This document shows positions 23,872-30,945 of a stretch of DNA of 32,559 nt, piece by piece (position 1 is the first letter of the stretch; every line of letters begins with the position of its first letter). The position numbers and the translations under genes are program-made. A model generated the notes under the pieces. It worked only from the letters and a program-made list of their open reading frames with translations. It did not search any database and had not been told where the DNA came from. Source of the stretch: JBGPEQ01 sp050180895 (GTDB taxonomy: Bacteria; Pseudomonadota; Alphaproteobacteria; Dongiales; Dongiaceae); assembly GCA_050180895.1 (NCBI GenBank), contig JBFXDS010000022.1:1-32559 (forward strand), written 5' to 3'.

Positions 23872-24716
23872 CGGCCGCGGTCGAGACGCCCTCCGGCAAG
23901 TCGACGGCGAGCGAGAATTTCCCCGTCGGCTCGTTCCTGCTGCCGGCGCGCCTGCGCCCGCATGTCGCCACCTTCTATGCCTTCGCCCGCGCCATCGACG
24001 ACATCGCCGACAACCCCGCGCTGGCGCCGGCCGACAAGATCGTCCGGCTCGACGGCTTCGCCGCGGCGCTCACCGGCGCAGCGCCCGGCCCGGGCTACGA
24101 GAAGGCGGAACGGCTGCGGGAGAGCCTCGCCGCGACCGGCGTGCCGGCGCAGCACGGCCTCGACCTGATCGCCGCCTTCAAGCTCGACGCGGTGAAGCTG
24201 CGCTATGCCGACTGGCGCGAGCTGATCGAGGGCTACTGCATGCTGTCGGCGGCGCCGGTCGGCCGCTACCTGCTCGACCTGCACGGCGAATCGCGCGGCG
24301 GCTGGCCCGCGTCGGACGCGCTGTGCAACGCGCTCCAGGTGCTCAACCACCTGCAGGACTGCCGGGACGACTACCGGCAGCTCGACCGCGTCTACCTGCC
24401 GCAGGACTGGCTTGCCGCCGCCGGCGTCGGGGTCGAGGCGCTCGACGCGCCGGCCGCGAACCCCGGCCTGCGCCGCGTGATCGACCGCTGCCTCGACGGC
24501 ACGGACGAGCTCATCGTCCTCGCCCGGCGGCTGCCGGGCCAGCTCCGCAGCCGCCGGCTGGCCATGGAGTCGGCGGTGATCGTCGGCATCGCCGAGCGGC
24601 TGAGCCGGCTGCTGCGCCAACGCGATCCGCTGGCCGGCCGCGTCAAGCTGTCGGGCCCGCAGTTCCTCGCCTGCGGCTTCGCCGGCGTCGCTAGCGGCCT
24701 GCTGCGCCGCCGCTGA
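23868..24716 (+). CDS. hpnC: Squalene/hydroxysqualene synthase HpnC
   Basis: A 282-residue trans-isoprenyl-diphosphate synthase-like protein. SENFPVGSFLLPARLRPHV and FYAFARAIDDIADNP contain the first aspartate-rich motif (DDIAD), and LNHLQDCRDDYRQLDRVYLP holds the second (DCRDD). These features and the length identify HpnC, which, in the HpnCDE route, turns presqualene diphosphate into hydroxysqualene. The partner genes hpnD, hpnE and shc are not in this window, as the following gene is on the other strand. The start ATG overlaps the hpnB stop (ATGA), marking a coupled pair. Confidence 0.93.
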   Translation: MTAAVETPSGKSTASENFPVGSFLLPARLRPHVATFYAFARAIDDIADNPALAPADKIVRLDGFAAALTGAAPGPGYEKAERLRESLAATGVPAQHGLDLIAAFKLDAVKLRYADWRELIEGYCMLSAAPVGRYLLDLHGESRGGWPASDALCNALQVLNHLQDCRDDYRQLDRVYLPQDWLAAAGVGVEALDAPAANPGLRRVIDRCLDGTDELIVLARRLPGQLRSRRLAMESAVIVGIAERLSRLLRQRDPLAGRVKLSGPQFLACGFAGVASGLLRRR

Positions 24717-24725
24717 ATCGGCCGA

Positions 24726-25019
24726 CTAACCCAGCGAGCCGATGATCGAGCGGTACTCCGCCTCGGCAAAGGCCTTCAGCGTCTTCGTCCGCACATTGCC
24801 GGCGGTGCCCGTCCGCAGCGCGAACTTGGCGACGGCCTCGTCGTTCGGCGCCTCGACGACGAGGACCATGTCGTGGTCGCCCATGGTCATGTAGAACTCC
24901 GCGACCTCGACGCCGAGGCTCTTGGCGGCGCTGCGCGCCGCGTCCAGCCGCTTCGGCGACTCCTTCACGTTGCGGATGCCTTGATCGGTCCAGTTCACAA
25001 GCAGGATATAGCGGGCCAT
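24726..25019 (-). CDS. GYD domain protein
   Basis: A 97-residue protein, MARYILLVNWTDQGIRNVKE followed by SPKRLDAARSAAKSLGVEVAEFYMTMGDHD split over residues 21-50, then MVLVVEAPNDEAVAKFAL. This is the GYD domain family (PF08734; here the turn reads MGDHDMV), a ferredoxin-like small fold related to dimeric alpha-beta barrels; function is unknown. A strong ribosome binding site (GGAGGGAGG) lies about 7 bases before the ATG. It converges with hpnC, with only 9 bases between stop codons. The upstream region to 25277 holds a palindromic repeat. Confidence 0.9.
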   Translation of the reverse strand: MARYILLVNWTDQGIRNVKESPKRLDAARSAAKSLGVEVAEFYMTMGDHDMVLVVEAPNDEAVAKFALRTGTAGNVRTKTLKAFAEAEYRSIIGSLG

Positions 25020-25116
25020 CGTGTTTCCTCCCTCCGCTGGATTGTTCTTGGACATCGAATTCTCGCACAGTCCGGTCCCGGCGGCGAAAGAATCTGGATG
25101 CATGGCATGTCCGCCC

Positions 25117-25201
25117 GTGCGTCCTTCGACAGGCTCAGGATGAGGGCGAATTTTTATGGCAGAAAGAAAAATCCTCATCCTGAGCCTGTCGAAGGACGCA
25201 C
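25117..25201. repeat. Palindromic intergenic repeat, copy 3
   Basis: An 85-bp element with the same 29-base arms as copy 2 (GTGCGTCCTTCGACAGGCTC plus AGGATGAGG) but a diverged spacer (TTTTTATGGCAGAAAGAAAA). The spacer orientation resembles copy 4. It lies in the intergenic space between the divergent GYD and cyclase genes. Both arms carry the full predicted IS110 target. Confidence 0.93.
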
Positions 25202-25277
25202 GGAGGCCGATCCAAGCCTCAGCCGCCGCCGAACCGGCGAGGCTGCGCGAGACCACAACGGCTGCCATAATGGCGGC

Positions 25278-26498
25278 ATGGCCGATCCCGCCGCGCTTCT
25301 CGCCGCCAGCCGCTGGCTTGCCGAGTCGGCGCTCGCCGGCGCCGCCGAGGCGGCGCTGCTCGAGGGCCTGTGCCGGCGGATGCAGGAGATCGGACTCGGC
25401 CTCAGCCGCGTCTCCGTCGGCATCGACACGCTGCATCCCGTGGTCGGCGCCCGCGGCTTCGTCTGGCGGCGCGGCGTCGCCGTCGATCCGCGCGAGATTC
25501 GCCGCTCGGACGCGAGCATCGACGACCGCTGGCAGCGCAGCCCGCACTATCATCTGCTGCAGACCGGCGAGCGCTGGCTGCGCCACCGCATCGATCCGCG
25601 CGGCGCGTCCCCGCGCCCGTTTCCCGTGCTCGATGACGTCGCCGCCGACGGCGCCACCGATTACGTCGCCTTCCTCACGCGCTTCGGCGAGAGCGCCACC
25701 ATCGGCGAGATGGACTCCGTCTACACCTCCTGGACCACGGACCGGCCGGGCGGCTTCCGCGACGACGACATCGAGGCCATCGATTGCCTCGTCTCCTACC
25801 TCGCCGCCGCGATGCGGCAGTTGACCGTGGCGCGCATCGCCGAGACGTTGGTCGAGACCTATCTCGGCCGCGACGCCGGCCGCCGCGTCCTCAGGGGCGC
25901 CATCGCCCGCGGCACCGCCGACAAGATCCGCGCCGTGCTGTGGTTCAGCGACCTCAAGGGCTTCACCCGCCTGGTCGATACCCAGCCGCCGAAATCGATC
26001 ATCCCGCTGCTCAACGACTACGCCGACGTCCTCGTCTCCGCCGTGCACCGGCAGGGCGGACAGGTCCTGAAGTTCATCGGCGACGGCCTGCTCGGCACCT
26101 TCGAGACCGGCGAGTCGGTCGAGGACTGCCGGCGGGCGCTGGCCGCCGCCGAGGACGCCTTCGCCCGCGTCGCCGCGCTCAACGCCCGCCGCGCCGCCGC
26201 CGGCCTGCCGGCCACCGGCTTCTATCTGGCCCTCAGCATCGGCGACGTCTTCTACGGCAACGTCGGCAGCGACGATCGCCTCGACTTCACCGTGATCGGC
26301 CCGGCCGTCAACGAGGTGACGCGCATCAACGGCATGTGCCGGGCGCTCGATCAGGACCTCGTCGTCTCCGCCGCCTTCGCCGAGGCCGCCGGCCCGGCCC
26401 GCGCCCGCCTCCTCGGCCTCGGCCGCTATGCGTTGCGCGGCGTCGCCCGGCCGCAGGAGCTGTTCACGCTGGAGCGCGGCGGGGAGGGACCGACCTGA
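25278..26498 (+). CDS. Class III adenylate/guanylate cyclase
   Basis: A 406-residue cytoplasmic protein. Residues about 1-185 form an N-terminal sensory-type region without clear family motif. The catalytic domain follows: AVLWFSDLKGFTRLVD with metal-binding D225, QVLKFIGDGLLGTFE with D269, and LALSIGDVFYGNVGSDDRLD with FTVIGPAVNEVTRING (transition-state region). These give a nucleotide cyclase making cAMP (or cGMP) from the triphosphate. Substrate-specifying residues are not assigned with certainty. The ATG at 25278 was chosen as the first good start after the repeat; the frame is open upstream but runs through the palindromic element. Similar N-terminal layouts are common in rhizobial cyclases. 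Confidence 0.9.
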   Translation: MADPAALLAASRWLAESALAGAAEAALLEGLCRRMQEIGLGLSRVSVGIDTLHPVVGARGFVWRRGVAVDPREIRRSDASIDDRWQRSPHYHLLQTGERWLRHRIDPRGASPRPFPVLDDVAADGATDYVAFLTRFGESATIGEMDSVYTSWTTDRPGGFRDDDIEAIDCLVSYLAAAMRQLTVARIAETLVETYLGRDAGRRVLRGAIARGTADKIRAVLWFSDLKGFTRLVDTQPPKSIIPLLNDYADVLVSAVHRQGGQVLKFIGDGLLGTFETGESVEDCRRALAAAEDAFARVAALNARRAAAGLPATGFYLALSIGDVFYGNVGSDDRLDFTVIGPAVNEVTRINGMCRALDQDLVVSAAFAEAAGPARARLLGLGRYALRGVARPQELFTLERGGEGPT

Positions 26499-26636
26499 CG
26501 CGCCCGCGCAGGGCTGCCATGCCGCGATGCCCCATTCACCGGGGGCGCCCGTTGATCCATATCAATGGCAGCGGCCGTCTCGCGCGGTAGCGAGACGGTG
26601 CGGCGTTTCCACGGCTTGGCAAGGGGATATCGTCCG

Positions 26637-27479
26637 ATGGCGATCAAGGACGTTCTGGTTCACGTCGACGGCGGCAATGCGGCGCCGGCGCGCCTCGCGG
26701 CCGCCATCGATCTGGCGCAGCGCCACGGCGCCCACCTCACCGGCCTCTGCCTGGCGGTGGAGCCGCGGATGCCCTCGACGATCCTGGGCATGATCCCGCC
26801 CGATCTGATGACCGAGCGGCGAAACGCGGTCCTCGGGCAGGCCGAGACGGCCGTCGCGCAGTTCCGGGTTGCCGTCGAGGCGGCCGGCCTGCCGGGCGAG
26901 GGCCGCATCGTGCAGGTGCTCGACATCGATGCCGCCGAGACGTTCATCCAGCACGCCCGCCATGCCGATCTCGCGATCCTCAGCCAGCCCGACCCGCAGG
27001 AGCAGCCGGTCCTCGGCAGCCAGTTCGCCACCAGCATCCTCATCGGCAACGGCCGGCCGACGCTCCTCATTCCCTATATCGGTCCGGCCGCGACCCTCGG
27101 TCAGCGCGTGCTCGTCGCCTGGGATGGCGGCCGCGAGGCCACCCGCGCGCTCCATGACGCGCTCCCCCTCCTGACGCGCGCGCGCTCGGTCACCGTCCTG
27201 TCCGTCAATCCCGATGTCTCGTCGAACGGCGGCCGCCGCGAGCCCGGCGCCGATATCTCGCTGCATCTCGCCCGTCACGGCGTGAGCGTCACCGCGGACC
27301 GCACCGTCACGGGCGAGGTCTCGGCCGGCGACGCCATCCTCGCCGACATCGCCGACAACGGCATCGATCTGCTGGTGATGGGCGCCTACGGCCATTCGCG
27401 GCTGCGCGAATTCGTCCTCGGCGGCGTGACGCGCTATATGCTCGAGCACATGACGGTGCCGGTGCTGATGTCGCATTGA
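26637..27479 (+). CDS. Universal stress protein family protein (two UspA-like domains)
   Basis: A 280-residue cytoplasmic protein. The N-terminal half starts MAIKDVLVHVDGGNAAPARL and ends near residue 145; it lacks a clear nucleotide motif. The C-terminal half (RVLVAWDGGREATRALHDAL) ends with the ATP-binding signature VMGAYGHSRLREFVLGGVTR, followed by EHMTVPVLMSH. This tandem UspA layout is common in alphaproteobacteria and is linked to stress survival. The ATG at 26637 has AAGGGG about 13 bases upstream. It may form a unit with the cyclase gene, but 138 bases with no clear terminator lie between them. Confidence 0.92.
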   Translation: MAIKDVLVHVDGGNAAPARLAAAIDLAQRHGAHLTGLCLAVEPRMPSTILGMIPPDLMTERRNAVLGQAETAVAQFRVAVEAAGLPGEGRIVQVLDIDAAETFIQHARHADLAILSQPDPQEQPVLGSQFATSILIGNGRPTLLIPYIGPAATLGQRVLVAWDGGREATRALHDALPLLTRARSVTVLSVNPDVSSNGGRREPGADISLHLARHGVSVTADRTVTGEVSAGDAILADIADNGIDLLVMGAYGHSRLREFVLGGVTRYMLEHMTVPVLMSH

Positions 27480-27492
27480 CCGGCGCGCCGTC

Positions 27493-27600
27493 GCCCTCAC
27501 CCCCACCCTCTCCCGCTGCGCGGGCGAGGGGGCGACCGAAACTGGCCCCATCCACAGCGTCCCCTCTCCCGCCCGGCGGGAGAGGGCTAGGGTGAGGGTG
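27493..27600. repeat. Composite palindromic repeat of a second family (CCCTCACC/CCCTCTCCC type)
   Basis: Outer arms CCCTCACC (27494-27501) and GGTGAGGG (27591-27598) enclose two internal palindromes: CCCTCTCCCGC with GCGGGCGAGGG (27506-27530, one mismatch) and CCCTCTCCCGCC with GGCGGGAGAGGG (27562-27586). It sits between the convergent usp and DUF1801 genes, where it might end transcription from either side. It is unrelated in sequence to the GTCCTTCGACA-type repeat. Repeats of this kind are common in intergenic regions of many GC-rich Proteobacteria. Confidence 0.85.
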
Positions 27601-27625
27601 ACTTCCCTTCTGTGATGGCGGGTAT

Positions 27626-28108
27626 CTAGCCGTCCCGGCCTTTGCTGCTCTTCGGTCTCCGAGAGCGGACGGGACGGGCGCTGGCTCGCACCGACATGTT
27701 CAGCGCCACGGCGGCGCGAATGAGCGCCGTCAATGCCGTTTCGTCGATCCTGTCGCCCTCGTGGACATCGATGGCACGCCGGGTGTTGCCGTCGAGGCTG
27801 GCGTTGAAGAGGTCTGACGGGTCCTCCAGCGAGGCGCCCTTGGCGAAGGTCATCTTCACGACGTTCTTGTAGGTCTCGCCGGTGCAGATGATTCCGGCGT
27901 GCGACCACACCGGAACCCCTCGCCACTTCCACTCCTCGACCGCGTCGGGGTCGGCCTGCTTGATGAGACGTCGGATGCGGGCGAGCGTCTCGCCCCGCCA
28001 ATCGCCCAGCTCCTCGATTCTCGCATCGATCAGCCGAGAGGGAGAGTCGCCGCCCTTTCCTTCCGTCGAACCGCTCTTCATCTTCATGGTTGTCGTCGGT
28101 TTCTTCAT
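27626..28108 (-). CDS. DUF1801 domain protein (YdhG-like), third of three in the operon
   Basis: A 160-residue protein. After a Lys/Ser-rich N-terminus (MKKPTTTMKMKSGSTEGKGG) the DUF1801 core begins: RIEELGDWRGETLARIRRLI, then EEWKWRGVPVWSHAGIICTG, the latter the usual DUF1801 strand pair, then NVVKMTFAKGASLEDPSDLF. The C-terminus is basic (RASARPVRSRRPKSSKGRDG). The fold is frataxin-related in studied members; function is unknown. Its ATG overlaps the stop of the upstream gene (ATGA). It is the last gene of the operon and ends shortly before the composite repeat at 27493-27600. Confidence 0.85.
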   Translation of the reverse strand: MKKPTTTMKMKSGSTEGKGGDSPSRLIDARIEELGDWRGETLARIRRLIKQADPDAVEEWKWRGVPVWSHAGIICTGETYKNVVKMTFAKGASLEDPSDLFNASLDGNTRRAIDVHEGDRIDETALTALIRAAVALNMSVRASARPVRSRRPKSSKGRDG

Positions 28109-28515
28109 GGCAGATCCGGCCGCGTGAGACGTCGCCGGATATCGTGATAGGCGGCAACGATCAAGTCGCTCAAAGCCTCACCGTCCAGTTCTTTGCCCGG
28201 GCGCAGCTTCACATGACGCATGCGCTTGCCCTCGCCTTCGAGCAGGCCGGCGGGGTCTGCGAGCATTGCGCCATAGTAGAAGCCGACATTCGCATGAGCC
28301 TTGAACGCGTTGACATACCCGAACGGCGCGTCCTCCACACAGGCGACCGGACATCCGTCGTGCAGGAGTTCACGGACATCCGCGCCGCAGCACCGCATGC
28401 GCTCGAACCATGTCCGCGCGGTCAATCGGTGCGGATCGGCGAAGTCTGCAAACCAAGCCTCGATCCGAGGATCTCGTCGGACCGCGCCGGGGAACCGCAG
28501 TAGATCGTTCATCAT
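28105..28515 (-). CDS. DUF1801-like protein, second of three in the operon
   Basis: A 136-residue protein beginning MMNDLLRFPGAVRRDPRIEA. It has the DUF1801-type core CPVACVEDAPFGYVNAFKAH followed by ANVGFYYGAMLADPAGLLEG and GKRMRHVKLRPGKELDGEAL. Two ATGs in tandem (28515 and 28512) are possible starts. It is less similar to the other two than they are to the family core, so family assignment is good but not certain. Its stop overlaps the start of the next gene by ATGA and it follows the first DUF1801 gene by 16 bases. Confidence 0.8.
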   Translation of the reverse strand: MMNDLLRFPGAVRRDPRIEAWFADFADPHRLTARTWFERMRCCGADVRELLHDGCPVACVEDAPFGYVNAFKAHANVGFYYGAMLADPAGLLEGEGKRMRHVKLRPGKELDGEALSDLIVAAYHDIRRRLTRPDLP

Positions 28516-28531
28516 CGGCCGCTCTGCCCGC

Positions 28532-29044
28532 TCACATGCGTTCGCCGGGCAATCGGCTGGCTTGCGTCACCCAGGCGGCGAGCTGCGCTTCGTCGAGCGG
28601 ATCGTCCTCATGGATGTCGAGGTAGCGCACGTCCTTGTGCTTGGCCTCGCCAGGCAGGACAGGGCGCAGCGACGCGCCGCGGAAGAACGCCACTTTGACG
28701 TACGTCGCGAAGCAATAAAAGCTGAGGAACCAGCCCTGGCCCTCGATGCCGTAGAAGGGCGAGTTCCATTTCACTGCCTTGTGCACTTCGGGGACGGTGC
28801 GCGCGACGACCGCGTCGAGCCGGCGCCCGACATCACGTTTCCAGCCCGGCATAGCCGCGATGTAGGCCTGCACGGGGGCGTCGCCGTAGCCCTTCGCGAT
28901 CTGCGGGTTGCCGCCCGCGAGGAGGGTCGGCTTCGCGGCCGCTGCGGGACGCTTGCGGGCCGATGACGTGGCAGCCGCCTTGCGCGGTTTGGCTGCCTTC
29001 GCCGCGACCCGCTTCCTTTGTGGCTTTGTGGTGAAGCTCCTCAC
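28532..29044 (-). CDS. DUF1801 domain protein with basic N-terminal tail, first of three
   Basis: A 170-residue protein starting at GTG 29044 (VRSFTTKPQRKRVAAKAAKP). Residues 1-45 are Ala/Lys/Arg-rich, resembling disordered DNA- or RNA-binding tails. The DUF1801 core begins at GYGDAPVQAYIAAMPGWKRD and includes EVHKAVKWNSPFYGIEGQGW, SFYCFATYVKVAFFRGASLR and VRYLDIHEDDPLDEAQLAAW. The GTG start is supported by GTGA overlap with the upstream lipoprotein gene and by GGGAGGT about 9-10 bases upstream. The same frame stays open far upstream, but that is a chance by-product of the frameshift in the GNAT gene. Confidence 0.83.
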   Translation of the reverse strand: MRSFTTKPQRKRVAAKAAKPRKAAATSSARKRPAAAAKPTLLAGGNPQIAKGYGDAPVQAYIAAMPGWKRDVGRRLDAVVARTVPEVHKAVKWNSPFYGIEGQGWFLSFYCFATYVKVAFFRGASLRPVLPGEAKHKDVRYLDIHEDDPLDEAQLAAWVTQASRLPGERM

Positions 29045-29487
29045 GGCACGGACACCTCCCGCGCGACGCGCGAGCTCCAGGGGCACCACTGGCGGTTCGG
29101 CAGGAACGCGCCGCCGACCTCCGGGAGATGCTGATCCACATAGGAGGTGGCGGCGTCGCAGACTTCGATGGCGAACGCGAAGAAGTCGATCGACGCCGGG
29201 TCCAGGTGGAACTGCCAGGGGGCGTTGTAGCTTTCGGCACGGCTGACGACGGTTCCCATCACATGCGCGCCGGACGTGCCCGCGCCGGCGACCATCGCCC
29301 GCGCCGCGGCGATCTTCGCCGGGTCGGTGAGCTTGATCACGAAGCCGTCTTCGGGCCGCCCCATCTCGACCGCGAAATAGGCGGCGCCGTCGCCGGGCGG
29401 CTCGGGCGCGCAGCCGGCGAGCAGCGCCGCCGTCGCGACACCGATGCCGACAGTTTGCCGAAGGCCGCGTCGACACGACCGCGTCAT
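29041..29487 (-). CDS. Lipoprotein with BP74 N-terminal-like domain
   Basis: A 148-residue putative lipoprotein. The signal sequence is MTRSCRRGLRQTVGIGVATA followed by ALLAGC, with lipobox LLAGC and lipidated C26. The mature part, YFAVEMGRPEDGFVIKLTDP, KIAAARAM, YNAPWQFHLDPASIDFFAFA, IEVCDAATSYVDQHLPEVGG and WCPWSSRV, closely fits the pattern I remember for the BP74 N-terminal domain, found in Dictyostelium calmodulin-binding protein BP74 and in bacterial proteins often labelled calmodulin-binding. The bacterial role is unknown. Two cysteines (VCDA and WCPW) may pair. Its start overlaps the GNAT stop (ATGA) and its end overlaps the first DUF1801 gene (GTGA). Confidence 0.72.
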   Translation of the reverse strand: MTRSCRRGLRQTVGIGVATAALLAGCAPEPPGDGAAYFAVEMGRPEDGFVIKLTDPAKIAAARAMVAGAGTSGAHVMGTVVSRAESYNAPWQFHLDPASIDFFAFAIEVCDAATSYVDQHLPEVGGAFLPNRQWCPWSSRVAREVSVP

Positions 29488-30052
29488 CGATCCGGGAACT
29501 CCAGCCCCAGGACCGGGCGGACGGGATCGTCGCGGACGACGGCGAAGCCCGCCGCCCGGAACATGGCTTCCGGCCGTTCCACAGATCGCCGTCGTCGAGG
29601 TCCGGGCCGCGCTTCGGAAACACTTCGATCCGCGCCGCGCCGCGCCGGCGGAGGTCGGCGACGACCTCGCGCAGCAGGCGGCCGGCGAAACCTTGCCGGC
29701 GATGGCGCGGGGCGATGAGGAAGCAGGTGATCGCCCAGACCGCCGGATCCGGCGGCAGGTCGAACTGCCGCGCCAGCTTGGCGAGGCGGCCGCGCTCCAG
29801 CGCCTGGCACCAGCCGACGACCTCGCCGTCTCCATACAGCAGGTAGCCGTCGGCCACGCCGTCGTCGAAGAGACCCTCGCGGATGCGCCGGTTCTCCGCC
29901 GCGGTCCGCTGCGACCAGCCCTCCCAGGTCGGCACCCACCAGGCCGCGCAGCGGCACCAGCCGGCGCCGCACGCCTCGCTGTGCAGCCGATAGAAGTCGT
30001 CGCGGCGCGACGCATCGAGACGAACGACGGCGCTTCGCATGGATGAGCGCAT
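29484..30052 (-). pseudogene. GNAT-family N-acetyltransferase, frameshifted near its 3' end
   Basis: The first 160 residues are a GNAT protein: VRLDASRRDDFYRLHSEACG, WCQALERGRLAKLARQFDLP, then motif A at CFLIAPRHRRQGFAGRLLRE (acetyl-CoA pyrophosphate loop RRQGFAGR) and VFPKRGPDLDDGDLWNG. After DLWNG the frame gives RKPCSGRR, while the +1 frame gives PEAMFRAAGFAVVRDDPVRP and VLGLEFPDR, a normal GNAT ending. One base missing at about 29571-29575 (AACGGCCGGAAG, expected AACGGCCCGGAAG or similar) explains this. The restored frame ends TGA at 29484-29486, overlapping the lipoprotein ATG as ATGA, which supports it as the ancestral frame. It may be a true mutation or a sequencing error. Start at 30052 or 30040. 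Confidence 0.78.
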
Positions 30053-30225
30053 GGGAACCCCGCTAAGGCGAGCCGACTCTACGCCGTCCGATCGACGGGG
30101 GCGAGGTTGCGTTTCGACTGTCCGAGCCGAGTCGATGAACCAGGAATGAATGGCATCTTCAGTTTGCGTTCAGCGGAAACCCGCAGAATGAGTCGCCCTG
30201 TGCGTGGATCAGGATCGGTTGCGTC

Positions 30226-30471
30226 ATGCGCATCTTCCTCGCCGCGCTGGCCACGATGGCGCTCTCGGGTTGCCTGGAGCATGGCTCGCAGGGCGCCGCG
30301 GCGTCCGCGCCGAAGATCACGTTCAGGCTCGACAGCCTTGCGGAATTCGAGCAGGCCGGTCGCCGTGCGGCCGACTGGTGCCGCCAGTATCATGGCCGCG
30401 ACGCCCGCTTCGTCGAATCGAAGGCTGCGCACGACAACGATGCCGTGACGTTCGAGTGCGGGGGTGACTGA
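30226..30471 (+). CDS. Small lipoprotein, first of a tandem paralogous pair
   Basis: An 81-residue exported lipoprotein. Signal MRIFLAALATMALSGC has lipobox LSGC with lipidated C16. The mature part is KITFRLDSLAEFEQAGRRAA followed by DWCRQYHGRDARFV and DAVTFECGGD. It shares the pattern DS-xx-EF-x-QA-xx-RA-xx-WC and VTFEC with the gene at 30557. Cysteines in DWC and FEC are conserved between the two and may form a disulfide. No named family is recognised. A weak Shine-Dalgarno-like AGGATCGG lies upstream. The antisense frame here is arginine-rich and is not preferred. Confidence 0.75.
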   Translation: MRIFLAALATMALSGCLEHGSQGAAASAPKITFRLDSLAEFEQAGRRAADWCRQYHGRDARFVESKAAHDNDAVTFECGGD

Positions 30472-30556
30472 TGGCCCGGTTGCCTATGAGGCATCGATGG
30501 AACTCGCCTGCCTGGCCAAGTGTTTTTCTGTTCGTGCGATGAAGGAGGAACTGTTC

Positions 30557-30799
30557 ATGCGACTTGCCATGGTCCTCTTGACGGCCGCTGTCGCCCTCGG
30601 CGGCTGTGTCGCGAGCGGCCCGCAGCGTGTCGATGCTTCCGGACCGACGGTGTCGTACAGGGTCGATAGCCAGCGGGAATTCGATCAGGCGGCGGAGCGC
30701 GCCGACGAATGGTGCTACGAGAACTATCGTGCCCGCGCCCGCCTGGCCGACGCGGGCGGCGACTACAACCGCAACGTGGTCACGTTCGAGTGCGAATGA
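30557..30799 (+). CDS. Small lipoprotein, second of a tandem paralogous pair
   Basis: An 80-residue exported lipoprotein. Signal MRLAMVLLTAAVALGGC has lipobox ALGGC with lipidated C17. The mature part, VSYRVDSQREFDQAAERADE followed by WCYENYRARARLADAGGDYN and VVTFECE, aligns along its length with the gene 86 bases upstream. The start ATG at 30557 has an excellent AAGGAGGA 7 bases upstream; a longer in-frame start exists at 30464 but would bury the signal peptide. The pair is probably the product of a gene duplication. Followed by palindromic repeat copy 4. Confidence 0.8.
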   Translation: MRLAMVLLTAAVALGGCVASGPQRVDASGPTVSYRVDSQREFDQAAERADEWCYENYRARARLADAGGDYNRNVVTFECE

Positions 30800-30817
30800 C
30801 CGGCGCCGCGGCTAGCG

Positions 30818-30900
30818 GCGTCCTTCGACAAGCTCAGGATGAGGGAGAATCTTGGTGGCACGAAGAAAGACCCTCATCCTGAGCTTGTCGAAGGACGCAC
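30818..30900. repeat. Palindromic intergenic repeat, copy 4 (inverted relative to copy 2)
   Basis: An 83-bp element, GCGTCCTTCGACAAGCTCAG with GATGAGG and its reverse complement. The spacer CTTGGTGGCACGAAGAAAGA is the reverse complement of the copy 2 spacer, so this copy lies in the opposite orientation. Both arms read AAGCTC instead of AGGCTC, which breaks one base of the predicted IS110 right target. It lies between the lipoprotein gene and the convergent methyltransferase gene. Confidence 0.92.
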
Positions 30901-30945
30901 GGCGCTGACCCCAAGCTCATCGGCGATATTCCAAGATCCTGCCGC

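Noticed and set aside
28532..30052. A single 506-residue minus-strand frame joining a GNAT domain to a DUF1801 domain
   Set aside because: The middle part (about residues 160-335) is arginine-rich nonsense that covers the lipoprotein gene in another frame. The GNAT end and the lipoprotein are both intact in their own frames, so the fusion is an artefact of one missing base.
30079..30432. A 117-residue minus-strand frame over the first small lipoprotein
   Set aside because: It is rich in Arg and lacks a ribosome binding site, while the plus strand has a signal peptide with lipobox and a paralogue next to it.
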